From Achatina immaculata (lineage: Eukaryota; Mollusca; Gastropoda; Stylommatophora; Achatinidae), in NCBI GenBank assembly GCA_009760885.1, contig CM019704.1, positions 14,990,929 through 15,054,928 of the forward strand: DNA of 64,000 bases, read 5' to 3'. Below, in pieces: positions 24,909 to 33,050 of the stretch. The translations under genes and the position numbers were made by a program. Positions within the stretch are counted from its first letter, which is position 1. Every line of letters starts with the position of its first letter. The notes below the pieces were generated by a model. The model was not told where the DNA came from, did not search any database, and saw only the letters and a program-made list of their open reading frames with translations.

Positions 24909-27900
24909 GCCATTACAGACTCACACGCTCAGCTCTACACCTGTGAAAAGGCATGTCGCTGTTTTAATCAGACAGTAAAGTTATAGTATCACTTCGCACT
25001 GTGATCATCCTGTCGCAGTCATTCTTACATGAGGTCTTGGATCCATTCGCATCGCACACACCTCTCATTACATTGTTCGTACATCGTACAAGAAAAAAAA
25101 GGGAGGGGGGAGGGACATCAATGTTCAGTCAAAATTCCCACCTTCAGAATTTCTGGTGACAAGGTCAAACACCTTGCACATCCCAACATTTCCTTTCTCC
25201 GCCCTGTCCATAAGAACGGCAGAACAGATACTCATATCATCACACTACTCCCAGAATAATGACCTGCCATGCATCCAGATTTTGGTACGCGACAAGAAAG
25301 AAAACACACATACACGAATACGCACACCAACGCACGCGGGCACACACACACACGTGAGCAAAGAGTCAGTGAGATCATTGCTCTTGTATCTAATAACTTG
25401 CCTACGTACACACACACACACACAAATCTACCTCTTCCAGCACTGTAACTACTACAGCACTGTAACTACTACAGCACTATAACTACTACTAAATCACTAC
25501 AACTTCACGAAAGCACAAACACAAAAACACACTAACAGCTCCCTCTTAAATGCTCGGCATCCGACCCTCGACTGGTAAAACATCGCTCGGGAGACTTTCA
25601 TCTCTAATAACCTATCCTATACAGTGAGTATTTCACGATCACCTTAAAAATATTTGAATGGGTAGAGTCAAACATTGCTGCATCTCTCTTTCTAACTTTT
25701 TCAAGTACCTGAATGAACAGGCGGTATCTTGTCAAATCGAAGAAGGCAGATTGAGCAAAAAACTTTCTTTTTTTTTTTTTTTTGTCAGAAGAGAATGGGT
25801 GAACCTGTTGGGACAGTCACGTGTGAGGGGATTAACGGGATCTTCTGACCAGGACATGCGGGAGTGCATGGAAATGAGTTGGCTGATAGACTGGCTGGAC
25901 AGGCTGAAATACAAGGCAGGCTGAGAATGAACAAAGAGCAGGCTGAACAAAGAGCATGCTGAGAATGAACAAAAAGCAGGCTGAGAATGAACAAAGAGCA
26001 GGCTGAGAATGAACAAAGAGCAGGCTGAGAATGAACAAAGAGCAGGCTGAGAATGAACAAAGAGCAGGCTGAGAGAGCAGGCTGAGAATGAACAAAGAGA
26101 ACATCGCACAGGCCATTTTGGACAGGCTGCGAGAGGATGAGGAGAGGGATTGGATGAAAAATGTGCATATATAGAGACTGATGATGTTAGAACAGAGGAG
26201 GGGTACTGGTAGAAAATTTAAACTTCGGTTGAGAAAAAGTACAATCAACAACCAGCATTTGACAGGAACCATTAGTCAACAAACTTATTAGTGAATGTTG
26301 GGGTACGCGACGGAGCATGTATGGGGCTGTCCTGAATGTGACGATGTCGGATTCTCATTTCTGTCAGATCCAGGAAAAACAAGCCAGACTGCCCGGTGCA
26401 TTCGCCCAAAGAGTGAAAAATAAAAATACAAGCGAAGAAAAACAATAAAATGTATGTAAATCTGATTAAACTGTTCTTTAAATTTTTTTGTTAAAGGCAA
26501 CACAAGTGACGGGAGTTGCTCCGCTTTGTATTACATCTAAGGGACGTAACTTGTGTCTTGTCACTGCCTTCATATTCCCTGCGCACGTTTACAAAATAAA
26601 ACATTTCACTGAAAACACACCACGGACCAATAGAAGAAATTCATTAGGTGAAAGAGCACGTTTAATATTTTAAAAGTATCTTATTTTTATTTGTATGTTT
26701 AATCATTTTTTAATAGTTATTTTTATGGACATCTTCCAATACCTCACTGTGGGCATCACTGTCATGTTGGCTGTGGAGCGGTACATTGCAATTTGTCACC
26801 CAATGAAAGCAATGGCTATTTGCACGGTAAGTGCTTTGCAATTATTCAAGCAAATTAAAAACATTTTTGCCAGTAGACCCCTCTTATTACATGTCAAGAA
26901 AAGGACATCTTCTGCAAAAAAGAAAGCAAGCACACCCCCCCCCCCCCCCAAGAAATAATTAAAGATAATAGACAAGAAATATTTCATTTCTCGCTGCAGT
27001 GAGATAGCTCTTACGTTTGGTTGAGCGTTTGATTTTAGTCAAGAAAGATGACTCTTACGTTTGTTTTAAGCGTTTGATTTTAGTCGAGAAAGATGGCTCT
27101 TATGTTTAATTTAAGCGTTTGATTTTAGTCGAGAAAGACGGATCTTACGTTTAGTTTAAGCGTTTGATTTTAGTCGAGAAAGATGGCTCTTACGTTTAGT
27201 TTAAGCGTTTGATTTTAGTCGAGAAAGATGGCTCTTACGTTTAGTTTAAGCGTTTGATTTTAGTCGAGAAAGATGGCTCTTACGTTTAGTTTAAGCGTTT
27301 GATTTTAGTCGAGAAAGATGGCTCTTACGTTTAGTTTAAGCGTTTGATTTTAGTCGAGAAAGATGGCTCTTACGTTTAGTTTAAGCGTTTGATTTCAGTC
27401 GAGAAAGATGCGGCAGAAAAATAATACATGTTTTAAATGTTGCGAAAATCACTGAAATATTTCATGCGCGTTTGACTGCGTGTGGCTGAAGGGGGAAATG
27501 TACTTTCAAAAGTTCGCCTTCTTAGTGACTACTTTCCTGAACTGACAAATTATGAACAGAAATTGTGGACATGGTGAGACAAAACTCAGTTGTTTTTTTT
27601 TTCCTTGTTGTTGTAGAGCAAACGAATTTTAAATTAAAAAGAGCTTTGGGGGGGGGGGGGGAGAGAAAGAAGATGATGAAGTAGATTAACGGACACCATC
27701 AGGACAAACCAGTTTAGCCAGAAAGGCAAGAGATGAAGTAGATTAACGGACACCATCAAGATAAACCAGTTTAGCTAGAAAGGCAAGAGATGAAGTAGAT
27801 TAACGGACACCATCAGGACAAACCAGTTTAGCTAGAAAGGCAAGAGATGAAGTAGATTAACGGACACCATCAGGATAAACCAGTTTAGCTAGAAAGGCAG

Positions 27901-30900
27901 GAGATGAAGTAGATTAATGGACACCATCAGGACAAACCAGTTTAGCTAGAAAGGCAAGAGATGAAGTAGATTAACGGACACCATCAGGATAAACCAGTTT
28001 AGCTAGAAAGGCAGGAGATGAAGTAGATTAACGGACACCATCAGAACAAACCAGTTTAGCTAGAAAGGCAAGAGATGAAGTAGATTAACGGACACCATCA
28101 GGATAAACCAGTTTAGCTAGAAGGGCAAGAGATGAAGTAGATTAACGGATACCATCAGGATAAACCAGTTTAGCTAGAAGGGCAAGAGATGAAGTAGATT
28201 AATGGACACCATCAGGACAAACCAGTTTAGCCAGAAAGGCAAGAGACACAGCTAGACGGAGATTTATTATATCTGCCCGCCTCTGAAGAACTGGCACATG
28301 ATAATGATTCGATTCTGAAGAAAACATTTATATGCGATAGTTCTTCATCGTACAGCTTGCGAAATACGTGCCAAGATAAGATTATTTAATGAAATATAAC
28401 ATGAAATTAATTTGATGAAATCCAAGATGGATTTAATTTGATCATAATTACCATAGATATTGTTGTTTTATGAATCACATCTGAATCTAATCAGTTGTAG
28501 AAGTCTCCATGTTTATCTACATGTAGGAAGGTTACTCTCTGTTGCTGGGAGGCAAACAACAACACAGCTCCTCAGATCACCAGAGAAGAATTCCCCCCCC
28601 CCAAGGGAAGCGAAATACGTGCACCCCAACTTCTGAAGCTTTGGGGGTGGGGAAAGGAGGGGGGAATGATGGCTCCCTGAGGTCTGTGAGTTGCTGGTTT
28701 ATTAGTGCTTCATTATGCTGAAGATGGTGCTCGAATGTTCACCTCCACAACCTCCCAACTTTTCTTGCTATTTGTTGTACTGTATTTTATACCATATAGA
28801 TATCAATAAATATAATTTTATACCATATAAATCTTCATAAATATAATTTTATACGACATGAATATTTACACACCGTACATTGACAACATTCTAAATTTTG
28901 AACTATATCAGAGAATACCTCATACTGAATTTTATTATTCTTTTGTTACACTCTGACACAGGTAAAAAGAGCCCGCATAATCATCATCGTCCTAACAATC
29001 ATCGCTGTCATTCTCATGTCGCCTAAATTCTCGGATCTGGATATTAGTTACATCACAACAGAAAGTGGAGAGAGGACCCTTGTAGTTACCAGTGTCTACT
29101 TGTACAATGAGGCAATCTACGCCTATATCGTAACTGGTAAGTTACCGGAAGTGATAGTATACGTGAAAAAAAGGGGCCAAGGAGAGCCATGTCGGGCCTA
29201 GGAGTCACTTACTATCGGGGCCCCTCCAATAGAAACACACAAACTCCATGTTATAGCGTTTTCTTGAATTTTGTGTCTAATAAGAGGGGAGGAAAAACCC
29301 GGGTGCTCTCAGAAGTCAGTGCCTGAGGGGTACACCTCTTTTCTCCTCGCTCCCTCCCTTCTCCTCTCTCTCTCTCTCCCCATCTCCTTCTCTCTTCCTT
29401 CCTCTCCTCTCTCTTCTCATCGGGCCCGGGTAAAAACAATGAAAATGATAACCACAAACATGAAAGGTTCTTGAGATACCGAAGGTCGCGATCACTCTGC
29501 TGAGTAAAATTAGGCTGTTTACCAAAACAAAAAAGCACCAGAGAAATCTGAGAAGGTAAAGCGGCCAGGCGTGATACGGACCACATCACACTTTCATGTG
29601 ACGAAGGTCATGGAAAATACGCGCCTAACACCGTATTCCCCAATATGCTTTAATGGCATATAAAGGGGGATTTTACCTTTACCTTTTACTATCAAAAGCC
29701 GAGAACTAAGAATGCTTCATACTGAATTTGATCCTGCTGAGGATTAACACTTCAGATTCTCAAAAGTATCATCACTGAAATAGAAATCGTGACAGTGTAA
29801 AACTGACAGTGACACGTGATACTGTGCTTGAGAGTGGGACTAGGGATCTTTTGTCCCCAACTTTGGCAGGCACAATTCTCAAAAGTGTTGCTTCCATATC
29901 TTCATGAGACTGCGACAGAAACTCTCTAGACATGCCAAGCTGTTTGAAGTCCATGGAATACAGCCATCAAATCAGTCGGGGAAGAGGCTACAGTCAGACG
30001 ATAAAACATTTAGCCTTGTATGGCAGACGAACAAAAAGAAGAAACAAAACTATAAGTCTGAAAGACACAAAAAAAAAAAGGAACAGAAAAGAGACTAAAA
30101 ACAGACAAAAGATACATGAAAATAGCTTTAAATATTGTTTGGCGTCGAGGCAACTGGTCGGAGAATGATCTTATATCACAGAAAGGATGAGCTTGCAATC
30201 AGGAACATTTTGCTTCCTCGTGCAGTAGCATACTTTGCACTCTCACCAGATTCTCAAATGAACATTTAATATTTTATAACTGATTATGTTAAGTAAGCTT
30301 TAACATATCCACTCATTATTTTAAATAGCACTCAAAATAATTTATAAATTACTGAAAAAACTAGAAGGTAATCTATATATTTATTTAAAAATGAGAAGCC
30401 TTTAAAAGAAATGAATGTAGATATATACACTTACATCATCATAATGCTCATCACTTTTATAACGATATTTATTATTAGCAATTCATTATCTAGCTTTAAA
30501 AAGATTGTTTCCTTGCTTTCATATTCGCAAAAACAGAAAAAAGTCAGTATAGTCTCTTTCGCTTTGATGTTCATTTGAAATCATGGCAAGCCCTTCCAAT
30601 CGAATTTTAGCCATTGTTGGTCGCGAATAAGTTTACTAGCAAACATTAATTCCATCTAAAAGTGTCATATAACAAGACAGCATAAAAATTTTAAATCTCA
30701 GACTTTAAGAGCCAGTATTTCATTTCTTGTCATTTTGTCCCCTGACTCATAATCAACAATTTCTGTCAAAACATCATAAAAAAATTCGTCATTAGACTAA
30801 CTTAAAGGACGAATGACTTGGATTCTGGATTCCCAGCGGGTGCTGCTTAATGACTTCAGCGTCGGCGTTGTAATACGTTTTTATAAGGGTTCCCCAACAC

Positions 30901-32877
30901 AACACTGAAGCTGAGAAAAACAGTTTCTGAACTGCTTTAAAGAAATAGAAAAAAAAAAGTTCTGTAGATGAGATTGCGGCATCATTGGCAACTAAGATGA
31001 GAGAATGAGATCAACAAGGGATCAAAATAATAATAATAATAAGTTCACAGGTTCAAGGCTCTAATGCATTGTTGAACTCCAGACTGTTTTCTTTCATATT
31101 TGATCGGTTGTCGTACCCTGGCCACTCATGCTAGCAACTAGCATACTCATGTCTAACAATTTTCTAAGAATACATTCAGTAAACACTGAGCCTATATTAG
31201 CTTCTACACGAATGAAACCACGAAGATGTTCATCAACACTGATATCACTTGGGTCAGAGTTAGGGTTAAGAAATCTTTCAGCGCTAATTGTCCACTACGT
31301 CTTACACCCTGAGTACACTTTGTAACTAAGCAGTTCATTTTGAATCCTTTCCTCCAAGACAATGTTGGAGCCAACAGCAATGAAAATGTTTTTTTTTTCA
31401 TAATTTGTTTTCATATTATTTTAATTTTTCTCGAGTTCATTCGGTTCCCTCCACCTCCCCCACCCCCAGGGAAAAAAATTGTCACCACGTGCAGAAGCAC
31501 ACGTTTCACTATCGGTATAGAGTCGGCCCTGCTTGCAGCTAACCTTCCCTGAAACTAATCAAGGAAAGGTTTCTATCTGTTGGAAATGTAGATCAACCGC
31601 AAGGTGTTTTTCCAAGACTAGTAGCCCAAACTTGTGTAGCTTTTTCCAATCCTCTACAGGAGTCCTCATGATTGTCCTGCCATTGGTCACTCTAATGGTA
31701 CTCAACGTCCGGCTCATTCAGGAAATCCGGAAGTCGTCTCGTTATCTTCAGTATCACCTGGGAACCGACTGGCATGTCCGGTCAGTGGTGTCTAGAGAAG
31801 AGCTTAAGATGACCATGATGTTGGTTAGCGTCATCGTGGCTTTCTTTGTGTGCTACACTCCATATATGATGTACACGTAAGTTGGACTATTATTTTAAAG
31901 ACAATAGTTCTGTTAAAGCGGGGAAGTCGGCCACCAAGAAGTTATGTTGAATGCGTTTTTGTAACTTCATGTTGTTGAAAGAAACATTTAATGTGCTTTT
32001 CCCCCATTATGTGTATAGTATGTGCAGATTTATCTGCCCTTTCGCTGAAGGCTGTTATCTTCCTGGCAAATCTGAAATATTCTCGTTGTCTAGCCTGGAC
32101 CTTTGCTTCAGTGAATGTGGTGTTCAGAACGTCGATGATGTCTTGAGCCCATCGTCTCCTAACCTGTCTACCCCCCCTTTTTTTCCAGTAGCCGTAACTT
32201 CCATTTTTATTATCTCAGTTACATCATGTCCATCTTTACTGCTATGCTACTCTGCGTAGTTGTATAGAAAACTGCTAGAGAGATGTTGAATGTGTGTAGA
32301 AGTGTGAAAATTGAGACACTTTCAAACGACTGTTTGCCCGATTCTTTTTTTACTTAAAAGAGAAAAAAAAACAGCCATACATTATTATTATTTTTTTTAG
32401 TGTCAGTACTGCTCAGTTTTAATTTCTATTTTTCTCATATCCATTCTGGATTTTTCATTTCGTTAAAACCACCCACGCACTTTTTCCTCACAAAAAGCGA
32501 ATATTTAAATGTTTAATGTTCAAACGCGGTGTTTCTTGTTTAGACGCTTATATATTTTAAAACACTCTTTCCTCAACCCCAGATTCTTCATGGCCGTTAA
32601 GGACTTCGACGTCTTCAGAGATTCATCCCTGACCAACTCCGACTTTTGGAAGCACTTTCGAAACATTTGTAACATTTTGCTGGCCCTGAAATCCTCCTGT
32701 AATTTTGTCCTGTACTGCTGGTTCTCGGAGAAATTCTGGACCACCTTCAAGAGGATCTTCTGTCTCCATCACTGCTTGCCTAAACAGACAGCCAACCACG
32801 ACACCGGCTACAACAACAATAGCCAGAACCACGTCCATCGTCTATCCTACTACATCTCAAAGAAGAGTACATGCTGA
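8011..32877 (+). CDS. Class A (rhodopsin-like) G-protein coupled receptor, 6 exons, 436 aa
   Basis: Spliced product of 8011-8274, 9140-9389, 26717-26826, 28962-29136, 31660-31876 and 32583-32877. All junctions are GT-AG and all phases agree (0, 1, 0, 1, 2). Residues 1-95 are extracellular with N-glycosylation sequons at N4, N37, N73 and N81. TM1 is about 96-118, TM2 129-147 (LTALAVADLLFLL) and TM3 172-192, ending in ERY (192-194). TM4 is about 214-228, TM5 263-286, TM6 317-339 (FFVCYTPY) and TM7 367-387 (NFVLY at 379-383). A tail of about 50 residues carries cysteines at 399 and 403 and ends in STC. The pattern of a plasma-membrane peptide-type receptor is clear; the ligand is unknown. FMRFamide-receptor-like or B0563.6-like orphan receptors are the nearest resemblance I can suggest. 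Oddities: Ile replaces the usual TM1 Asn (residue 110), TM4 has no Trp, and extracellular loop 2 has no Cys to pair with C156. Introns are 865, 17,327, 2,135, 2,523 and 706 bp. Confidence 0.93.
8800..8845. repeat. (GA)n microsatellite in receptor intron 1
   Basis: A GAGA run of about 40 bp. Intron 1 also has a CTTT/TTTC tract at about 8,400-8,453. Nothing else is recognised in the 865-bp intron. Confidence 0.9.
9140..9389 (+). CDS. Receptor exon 2: TM1, TM2 and loop to TM3
   Basis: Opens after TATTTCCAG and closes before GTAAGA, phase 1. It encodes residues 89-171 plus one base. CTSTNCYLTALAVADLLFLL is the typical loop-1/TM2 block with the conserved TM2 Asp (D137). C156 just before TM3 is the usual disulfide position. 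Confidence 0.93.
9390..10488. other. Start of receptor intron 2, no feature recognised
   Basis: Non-coding sequence between receptor exon 2 and the first retrotransposon insertion. The open frame at 9,985-10,293 resembles nothing known to me. Confidence 0.6.
10502..10767 (+). mobile_element. 3' end of non-LTR family A with perfect 13-bp target duplication
   Basis: A 5'-truncated insertion flanked by identical 13-bp direct repeats AGTTTCTGTAAAT at 10,489-10,501 and 10,768-10,780. It encodes the C-terminus of the reverse transcriptase protein (GHVLRMTDNSLPKIAL, RSKGRPKETWRRATERM) and a stop near 10,726. It ends in GGGCACTTAAGGTTC followed by a (GA)n tail. The perfect target duplication suggests a fairly recent insertion. 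Confidence 0.93.
11035..14256 (+). mobile_element. Near-complete non-LTR family A element (endonuclease + RT), inactivated
   Basis: About 3.2 kb in receptor intron 2. After a non-coding leader, the APE endonuclease starts near 11,350 (QIGNWNVRTL, LGIQEARWTGQG, CYAPTEV, LLLLGDVNAK). It continues at 11,833-12,054 (TWRSLDKTIENQIDHIL) and GSDHNLL near 12,067. The linker is at 12,443-12,889. RT blocks follow: FRKGRSCIDHIFVLRQ near 13,080, LFIDFEKAFDSVNRDAL near 13,175, FRVQTGVKQGCVLSPTLF at 13,334-13,387 and LDFADDICLL near 13,471-13,500. The C-terminal domain is at 13,823-14,256 (LYGNECWKITKTIENKM, RWLGHVIRMTDNSLPK). Stops and frame changes occur at about 11,800, 12,053, 12,358, 12,887, 13,540 and 13,752. 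Its tail abuts the inverted copy at 14,261. RTE-like is my best clade guess. Confidence 0.88.
14261..15463 (-). mobile_element. 5'-truncated family A copy, tail-to-tail with its neighbour
   Basis: A minus-strand copy covering RT from the LFIDFEKAFDSV region (about 15,260) to the C-terminus. The frames at 15,030-14,656 (LDFADDICLLSRSHKDM) and 14,738-14,064 (RWRWLGHVLRMTENSLPK) are longer than in the facing copy. The right end stops within the segment corresponding to GITLLPLTSKVFCR; the left end lacks the last 100 bp or so of the family. The junction ...CACTTAAGGAACCTTAAGG... makes an inverted duplication of about 1.2 kb arms with no spacer. Confidence 0.87.
15464..16104. other. Intronic DNA with a 20-bp triplication
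   Basis: No gene recognised. At about 15,779-15,836 there are three copies of a unit near GTTTACGCGCATCCTCATAT. Confidence 0.6.
16105..17340. repeat. Degenerate CTTAG-rich repeat interrupted by about 960 bp of unknown sequence
   Basis: Short degenerate units around CTTAGCGGAAGTAGGAT occur at 16,105-16,270 and again at 17,235-17,330. The block between them has no matching units and no ORF of note, so it may be an insertion. I found no terminal repeats that would name it. Confidence 0.5.
17355..19085 (+). mobile_element. 5'-truncated non-LTR family B element with 406-codon RT frame
   Basis: The insertion lies within the 28-bp satellite. 17,504-17,719 encodes the end of the linker ([20 protein letters not shown]). 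A deletion near 17,688, relative to the copy at 61,383, shifts the frame. The open frame 17,835-19,055 then carries RT blocks [53 protein letters not shown] and LDFADDITLIS (catalytic DD intact). The C-terminal domain has LLNSNVISTLIYACESW, RRWTYVGHLMRR and RRKRGRPRETLKRTLL. The element ends TTTAACGGCACGGGAAGG plus an ATAAGAT-type tail. It has no endonuclease here and so cannot be autonomous. Confidence 0.88.
19085..19530. repeat. 28-bp satellite (GAAGGTCCCGATAAGATCGT unit)
   Basis: About 15 copies with a 28-bp period (for example 19,383 to 19,411). A single partial copy at 17,320-17,354 precedes the family B insertion, so the retrotransposon split the array. The unit contains ATAAGAT, resembling the family B tail. 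Confidence 0.92.
19531..20012. other. Intronic DNA, (CA)n at about 19,720-19,742
   Basis: No gene recognised apart from the short CA microsatellite. Confidence 0.6.
20013..21198 (+). mobile_element. Mariner element missing its third catalytic residue
   Basis: Bounded by TA and long inverted repeats: TACGAGGGGAAGTCACTAAG on the left; the right end in reverse is TACGAGAGGAAGTCACTAAG. 20,177-20,368 encodes the first HTH (RKAVYNWVKEIFSG), then a frameshift. 20,415-21,011 encodes the second HTH (VTIDSVASAVGCSHGVAYRI) and catalytic blocks ITGDESWVHHYQPESK and LLLHDNARPHTARL, and stops at SQLG. The next bases jump to the family C-terminus (RWDKCINVGGDYL near 21,040), so the SPDLAPSD-type block with the last Asp is deleted. 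Inactive. Confidence 0.92.
21205..24115 (-). mobile_element. Non-LTR family C element, RT core deleted, split by a mariner
   Basis: Read right to left. A leader occupies about 24,115-23,610. The APE endonuclease starts at KIRVGTWNVRIMYEGRYQIT (about 23,607) and runs through HIVGICEHRW to LKGTPRCVAIIQI, where the mariner at 22,070-23,297 interrupts. The coding resumes at YAPTSAPEEEGVEDFYNTLQ (22,069 down). The central RT is missing. The C-terminal domain is at 21,737-21,333 (RFLRTYIFPIVTYACETWTL, LKYFGHIKRYDNLEKSVLEW, KRGRPRRRW). The 3' end, with CATTTGCACGTCCCTTGC in plus orientation, is almost adjacent to the preceding mariner. Inactive. Confidence 0.85.
22070..23297 (-). mobile_element. Mariner element inserted in a retrotransposon endonuclease
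   Basis: TA-bounded, with inverted ends TACGAGGGGCGATTGATAAG and, in reverse, TACGAGGGGTGGTTGATAAG. The HTH frame is at 23,139-22,936 (MDTISHRAVIRYLCIKSLSS, YSTVKKWAAQFKHGRGSL). The first catalytic block, MTMDET, is followed by a frameshift at about 22,640 into HHFQPETKEQLKQWKHHGSP. The second block (HDN type) is deleted near 22,390. The third survives as YSPDLAPSD followed by a stop. The C-terminus KCINLQGDYVEK is near 22,150. Inactive. Confidence 0.9.
24116..25919. other. Simple-sequence-rich intronic DNA
   Basis: Holds (GA)n at 24,440-24,482, (CT)n at about 24,838-24,908, CA/CACG tracts near 25,300-25,425 and a poly-T at about 25,768-25,783. A short ACTACAGCACTGTA repeat lies near 25,440-25,490. 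No gene is recognised. Confidence 0.7.
25920..26095. repeat. 22-bp minisatellite
   Basis: About eight copies of GCTGAGAATGAACAAAGAGCAG-type units. The period is 22 bp (25,981 to 26,003). The open frames across it are frame-shifted readings of the repeat. Confidence 0.92.
26096..26716. other. End of receptor intron 2
   Basis: No feature recognised up to the branch region and TTTTTTAATAG acceptor of receptor exon 3. Confidence 0.6.
26717..26826 (+). CDS. Receptor exon 3: TM3 and ERY motif
   Basis: Opens after TTTTTTAATAG and closes before GTAAGTGC, phase 0. It encodes DIFQYLTVGITVMLAV followed by ERYIAICHP, the class A TM3/ICL2 signature. It is separated from exon 2 by a 17.3 kb transposon-filled intron. 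The single A carried over from exon 2 restores the frame. Confidence 0.93.
27000..27415. repeat. 45-bp minisatellite in receptor intron 3
   Basis: About nine copies of a 45-bp unit that includes GATTTTAGTCGAGAAAGATG and CTTACGTTTAGTTTAAGC. Later copies are almost identical, implying recent homogenisation. Confidence 0.93.
27668..28252. repeat. 57-bp minisatellite in receptor intron 3
   Basis: About ten copies of a 57-bp unit that includes GAAGTAGATTAACGGACACC and CCAGTTTAGCTAGAAAGGC. Copies differ at a few positions (GACAAACC or GATAAACC; AGGCAAG or AGGCAGG). Confidence 0.94.
28253..28961. other. Rest of receptor intron 3
   Basis: AT-rich. About three copies of a unit of roughly 40 bp (TATACCATATA...AATATAATTT) occur at 28,787-28,865. 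No gene is recognised. Confidence 0.6.
28962..29136 (+). CDS. Receptor exon 4: TM4, extracellular loop 2, start of TM5
   Basis: Opens after CTCTGACACAG and closes before GTAAGTTAC, phase 1. TM4 is RIIIIVLTIIAVILM, without the usual Trp. The loop (about residues 229-260) contains no cysteine. TM5 begins at IYAYIVT. Confidence 0.93.
29560..29690 (+). mobile_element. 3' fragment of tRNA-derived SINE
   Basis: Matches the 3' body of the full SINE at 50,881-51,143 (GGCCAGGCGTGATAC, GGTCATGGAAAATACGCGCC, TAACACCGTATTCCCC) and ends in a TTTTACCTTTACC tail. The tRNA-like head is absent. It lies in receptor intron 4. Confidence 0.75.
29691..31659. other. Rest of receptor intron 4, no gene recognised
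   Basis: A-rich non-coding sequence with an AATAAT run at about 31,027-31,040. The open frames here are short and unrelated to known families. It ends at the TCCTCTACAG acceptor of exon 5. Confidence 0.6.
31660..31876 (+). CDS. Receptor exon 5: TM5, loop 3 and TM6
   Basis: Opens after TCCTCTACAG and closes before GTAAGTTGG, phase 2. GVLMIVLPLVTLMVLNV completes TM5 with its conserved Pro. A loop of about 30 residues follows, then MLVSVIVAFFVCYTPYMMY, the TM6 Phe-x-x-Cys-aromatic-x-Pro block. Confidence 0.94.
32583..32877 (+). CDS. Receptor exon 6: TM7, cytoplasmic tail, stop
   Basis: Opens after CCTCAACCCCAG and ends with TGA at 32,875-32,877. TM7 contains SSCNFVLYCWFS, a variant of NPxxY. 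An FWTTFKRIFC helix-8 segment with possible palmitoylated Cys follows. The tail is rich in Asn and His and ends in KKSTC. Confidence 0.94.
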
Positions 32878-33020
32878 AGACCTGGCAGTGCAGTTTAAAT
32901 TGATATTCCCACACCTCGGACGTTTCAAGTTGTTTTTGCCCCAGTTTCCCCACAAAATGTGGAGATTACATAATAGTTTTACGGCGTCACGGACGAGGCT
33001 ACGAATTTATGAGTCTCGCT

Positions 33021-33050
33021 AATAAATAAATAAATAAACGACGTAATAAA
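33021..33050 (+). terminator. Candidate polyadenylation signals of the receptor gene
   Basis: AATAAA occurs repeatedly in AATAAATAAATAAATAAA at about 33,021-33,038 and again at 33,045-33,050. This is about 145-170 bases after the stop codon, and a GT-rich stretch follows at 33,067-33,075. Position and composition fit a 3' end; usage is not shown. Confidence 0.5.

Noticed and set aside
25732..26272. Three overlapping minus-strand frames with FSACSLFILSLLFVHSQPAL repeats that look membrane-like
   Set aside because: 22-bp minisatellite read in three frames; hydrophobicity is an artefact of the unit.
32623..32838. Minus-strand frames of 71-76 codons over receptor exon 6
   Set aside because: Antisense shadows of the TM7 exon.
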